64,000 bases of DNA, taken from the NCBI GenBank assembly GCA_014706295.1, contig JACSVZ010000011.1:10323663-10387662 (forward strand), given 5' to 3'. A program made the translations under genes and the position numbers. Source of the stretch: Lycocorax pyrrhopterus obiensis (taxonomy: Eukaryota > Chordata > Aves > Passeriformes > Paradisaeidae). A model generated the notes under the pieces. The model ran no database searches. It was not told the DNA's origin and saw only the letters and a program-made list of their open reading frames with translations. This document shows, in pieces, positions 61,129 through 64,000 of the stretch (its first letter is position 1; every line of letters starts with the position of its first letter).

Positions 61129-62079
61129 CAGCGCTCAGGAATGATAGGTTGGGAAAAGCCTTTTGTCCAAAAACTGCATAATTGTCGTGAATCTTAGGAA
61201 ACATTAATCTTTATAGGAATTTGTGATTCATATCTGTGGTTTGTCCGTTTAGGTGATTTACAATCTGTTAGTGCAATTCACTAATTTTATGCCAATATAT
61301 TTTATGCGCCCAGTTAGATTTTCCGTCGCCTATAGAAATGAGTGGCCGGTGTGCTTTGCCGGTGTCAGCGTGGCTCTGTGAGTCCGGCGGGGCCGGTCCC
61401 GGCGCTGCGCGGGAGCGGAGGAGTGGGCGCGAAGTGCGCATAGCTGCAGGAAACTTCCCCTCCACGTTTTCCTCGTCTGCAGCCCCGGCTCTCATCGTTC
61501 GGGCCGGGACCGTCCCCACCTTCCTCCGCTGGTGAGAAGATGTCCACGGCTCCGGTACCGGCTGCGGCTGGAAGGCTGTAGCCTTTTTTAAACCGCACCC
61601 GCGGGTAGCCTGGGTTTCTCGAGCTTTAGCAGCGGGTTTAAACCCAGATTCTTGCTCCCTGCTGGTCCGTTCCCTGGCACGCCCTCGGAGGAGCCTCCGG
61701 CATGGTGCAGCGGGGAGCCGGTCCAGCCCAGCACTGCGGGGGCTCACCGCTCCCCATGCCCTGACCGGCCCCCCGGGCCGCCGCCGTGGGAGGGTGCCTC
61801 TTCGGCTTTCCCGGAGGATACCCCCTTCCCTCGTCCCCAGCCCACCGGGAGGTGTCTCCCCCCGGGCTGGGGCCGGTGCATTCGGTGTGGAGCGGGGAGT
61901 GGGGCGGCTGGAGGTGCCGTGCGTGGAAAATGCAGCTCAAACGACACCTCTGGAGGTTTTCCGTGTGGTAGCGAAATGGGGCATTCCTCGCGTGGGTTGT
62001 TCCAGCACTCTCCGGCCGCCGCATGGGAGTGCTGGGGATGGGGATGGCTCCGTGTAATTTGTAACTGGGTTTATTAGCT

Positions 62080-62760
62080 GGAGGGGAAAACATAAGCACA
62101 GAAAAGGAGCAGCAGCTGCGCTGAAGATAACACTGCACGGAGTCTAATCTTGTGACACAATCATTAATTACTATTGTATTAATTACTATTTTTCCAAAAC
62201 AGTCCCTTCCCGGAAGAGCTTACAGCCCACATCTGCTGTGTAATGATACTCTGAGTAGAGAAACGATTCCGGCATTAGGTCCCAGGTAGCGTTTACAAAT
62301 GGCAACACCTACAGTATCAAAGCCCGTCATCTTGCAGCCTGAGATTTTCTGTCCCATCGGCCTGGCTAGGATGATTTTGATGCCGATAAAATATATTTAA
62401 ATATCAAAGTCTTTATTCACATACATATTCCGTCCAAACTTTCAGATCGCAGTGGCGTAACTGCTTTATTCACTCTTCATCCCACAGATGCTGCCTTATA
62501 TCAGTAACAAACAAGCATTGATTTTATGGTAAAGTCACTTTGGGATGGGAATGAGTAACTCCAGGCAGTGCTATCACTGTATTACATGGAAATGGCCCAG
62601 GTAACAAGATGAACATTGATTCAGCATTATGTTTGATCAATAATGAAATAAGTAACTTCAGGGCCAAATTAAAATGCAAGCTGGCTTAACGCTGCCAGCT
62701 TCTGGGCTAAGTGACAAGGCTAATTCAGCAGGGAAATGGCAATATTTGCATTAGAGGCTG
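62080..62760. promoter_or_regulatory. Candidate conserved non-coding element upstream of IRX3
   Basis: 0.7 kb of AT-rich, non-repetitive, non-coding DNA. It includes the 13-bp direct repeat ATTAATTACTATT (62163-62175 and 62178-62190), TTGATCAATAATG (about 62632-62644) and the exact POU octamer ATTTGCAT (62744-62751). Confidence 0.35.
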
Positions 62761-64000
62761 CATCTGTTGTTTGGTGGAAGAGGCTGGATCTGCAATAACG
62801 CCGGATGGAAGTGCAGGGAGCAGGTTTGGGGAGAGCCGTGCCGGGCCGATATGTCTGGGCCCCACCAGGGCAGCGCCATTTCCCTCAGGGTCCCCTCAAC
62901 TCCTGGCCACGACGTTGTAAAAAAACCCCAAACACTTCAGGGCGGTTACCAAGCACCCCAGCGTGCTACGGCTGGCAGATGACAAGGTGGTGTTAGCACT
63001 TAGAGAAGTAAATAAGCTGTTGTAACCTCCTCGGCAGACGGCAGTCGGGCTCTGCCTGCCCCGGGCCCGGGCAGGCTCCGTGGAGTGTCCTGGATGTGAG
63101 CAGGCGAGGGGAAGTGACTGAGGAGATGGGTGGGAGCATGTCCAGAGCTCCCTGCATCGGCGGCCTATGGCCCGGTTAATCCACTGTTCTCTCCATGGCC
63201 GATTTCCACCTCTCTGCTAGCGTTACCGGGACGGTGACATGTTTTGATTCCCAGTAGTGCTTGTCACCTTCAGCTGGAGGTGGGAGTGGGACACGGGGCA
63301 AGTCACCGAGGACTAAAACTCGATTGGGGTGGAAAGCCTGTCAGGTGTAACCCCATGCCCCAAAACGGAGCTAGGGCCGTGGGAGAGCGAAGCCTGCGGA
63401 GATTCCCGGGCAGCTCCACTGTTCCATACCCAGGAGATTTTTACCACCCAGGAGAGCAAGGAGCACCGGGGGCACGGGGGGAAGGGAGTTCGAGGCAACT
63501 GGGAGTGCAGGTGTGTGCGGTGAGGAGCATGTGCACAGGCATGGAAAGACAGGACAGGCAGCTGGCATGTGAAATATACTGGGGACACCTAGTACTGGGG
63601 TATATTTCGAAGTTGTATTTTTTCAGATAATTTTTAAACATTTCCTCCAATGTAGGGAAAAAATAAAAGGAAGGGCTCTCTCCACAAGAAAAGGAGACAC
63701 CTCTCAGTGCAGCCCTACTCAGATGAGGGTGCCAGGGCCGTGTGTGCTTCTACCCCATGGCTGAAAACTTCCTCAAGGCAGAAAGAGCTGCTTCTGTCAC
63801 CGGGGAGGGGACCAAGCTTGGCAGGAGCAGGGGAGACCTCAGTGTGGCCCTGGCCATGGGTATTTTTCCCACTCTGGCCCTGGCGCTGCTGCCAGCTCGG
63901 TGCAGCCACGAGAACTGAGCCCTAAACAGGGCCCAGAGTAGCGAGGTGCGGCTGGAAACGGGTCATGCGGTGGGTGAGGGACGGTCCGGGGGGTGTGCGG
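62761..64000. other. Intergenic, right edge
   Basis: Moderately GC-rich, with frames up to 128 codons on both strands and no domain or splice context. No IRX5 exon recognised. Confidence 0.5.

Larger units (their letters stand above)
59831..62079. other. Intergenic, upstream of IRX3
   Basis: Includes the weak reverse CTCF-like core, the A44 run and GC-rich patches at 60.15-60.28 and 61.33-62.03 kb. The GC-rich patch gives overlapping frames (up to 166 codons) on both strands with no domain. Confidence 0.55.

Noticed and set aside
1..64000. CRISPR array, tRNA/rRNA genes, prokaryotic or viral gene system
   Set aside because: No regularly spaced repeats, cloverleaf genes or viral-type coding blocks found; composition and gene structure are vertebrate.

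Overview
The window looks like a piece of a bird genome (a sauropsid in any case). It carries one recognisable protein-coding gene, an Iroquois-class TALE homeobox gene whose N-terminus, homeodomain and C-terminus match IRX3. Recognisable interspersed repeats are few; the clearest are two degraded 3' ends of CR1 LINEs, the usual bird/reptile retrotransposon, and two old MIR-like SINE remnants. The species cannot be fixed from the sequence alone.

Layout. Positions 1 to about 49 kb are AT-rich, essentially gene-free DNA. No open frame there has a convincing start, splice context or family resemblance. It holds CR1 at 740-1285 (+), CR1 at 2147-2368 (-), a MIR-like SINE at 9735-9988 (+), a weaker MIR-like piece at 28755-28866 (-), a weak CR1-like piece near 40.8 kb, and several non-repetitive stretches dense in transcription-factor motifs that read like vertebrate conserved non-coding elements. 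From about 44.9 kb to 51 kb these enhancer-like stretches become more frequent. A GC-rich CpG island lies at 51.2-52.0 kb, just beyond the 3' end of the gene, and contains a near-consensus CTCF site.

IRX3 lies on the minus strand. Four coding exons (55603-55382, 54867-53757, 53211-53145, 52426-52372) join with correct phases and GT/AG boundaries into a 484-residue protein. The 3'UTR runs to a poly(A) signal at 52087-52082 and carries two Pumilio-type elements. The gene body and promoter form one large CpG island (about 53.3-55.9 kb). A second GC-rich island lies upstream at about 57.9-59.5 kb. The remaining right side (59.5-64 kb) is non-coding and includes two enhancer-like segments.

Context. 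In other vertebrates IRX3 lies between FTO (on the 3' side of IRX3) and IRX5 (on the 5' side), in a long regulatory domain. That knowledge suggests the left 50 kb is FTO-IRX3 intergenic DNA and the right end leads into the IRX3-IRX5 interval. I did not recognise any FTO or IRX5 exon here. No tRNA, rRNA, CRISPR or prokaryote-like system is present, and I see no evidence of a previously undescribed gene system. The parts most worth follow-up are the regulatory sequence around IRX3 and the histidine-rich insertion in the protein.
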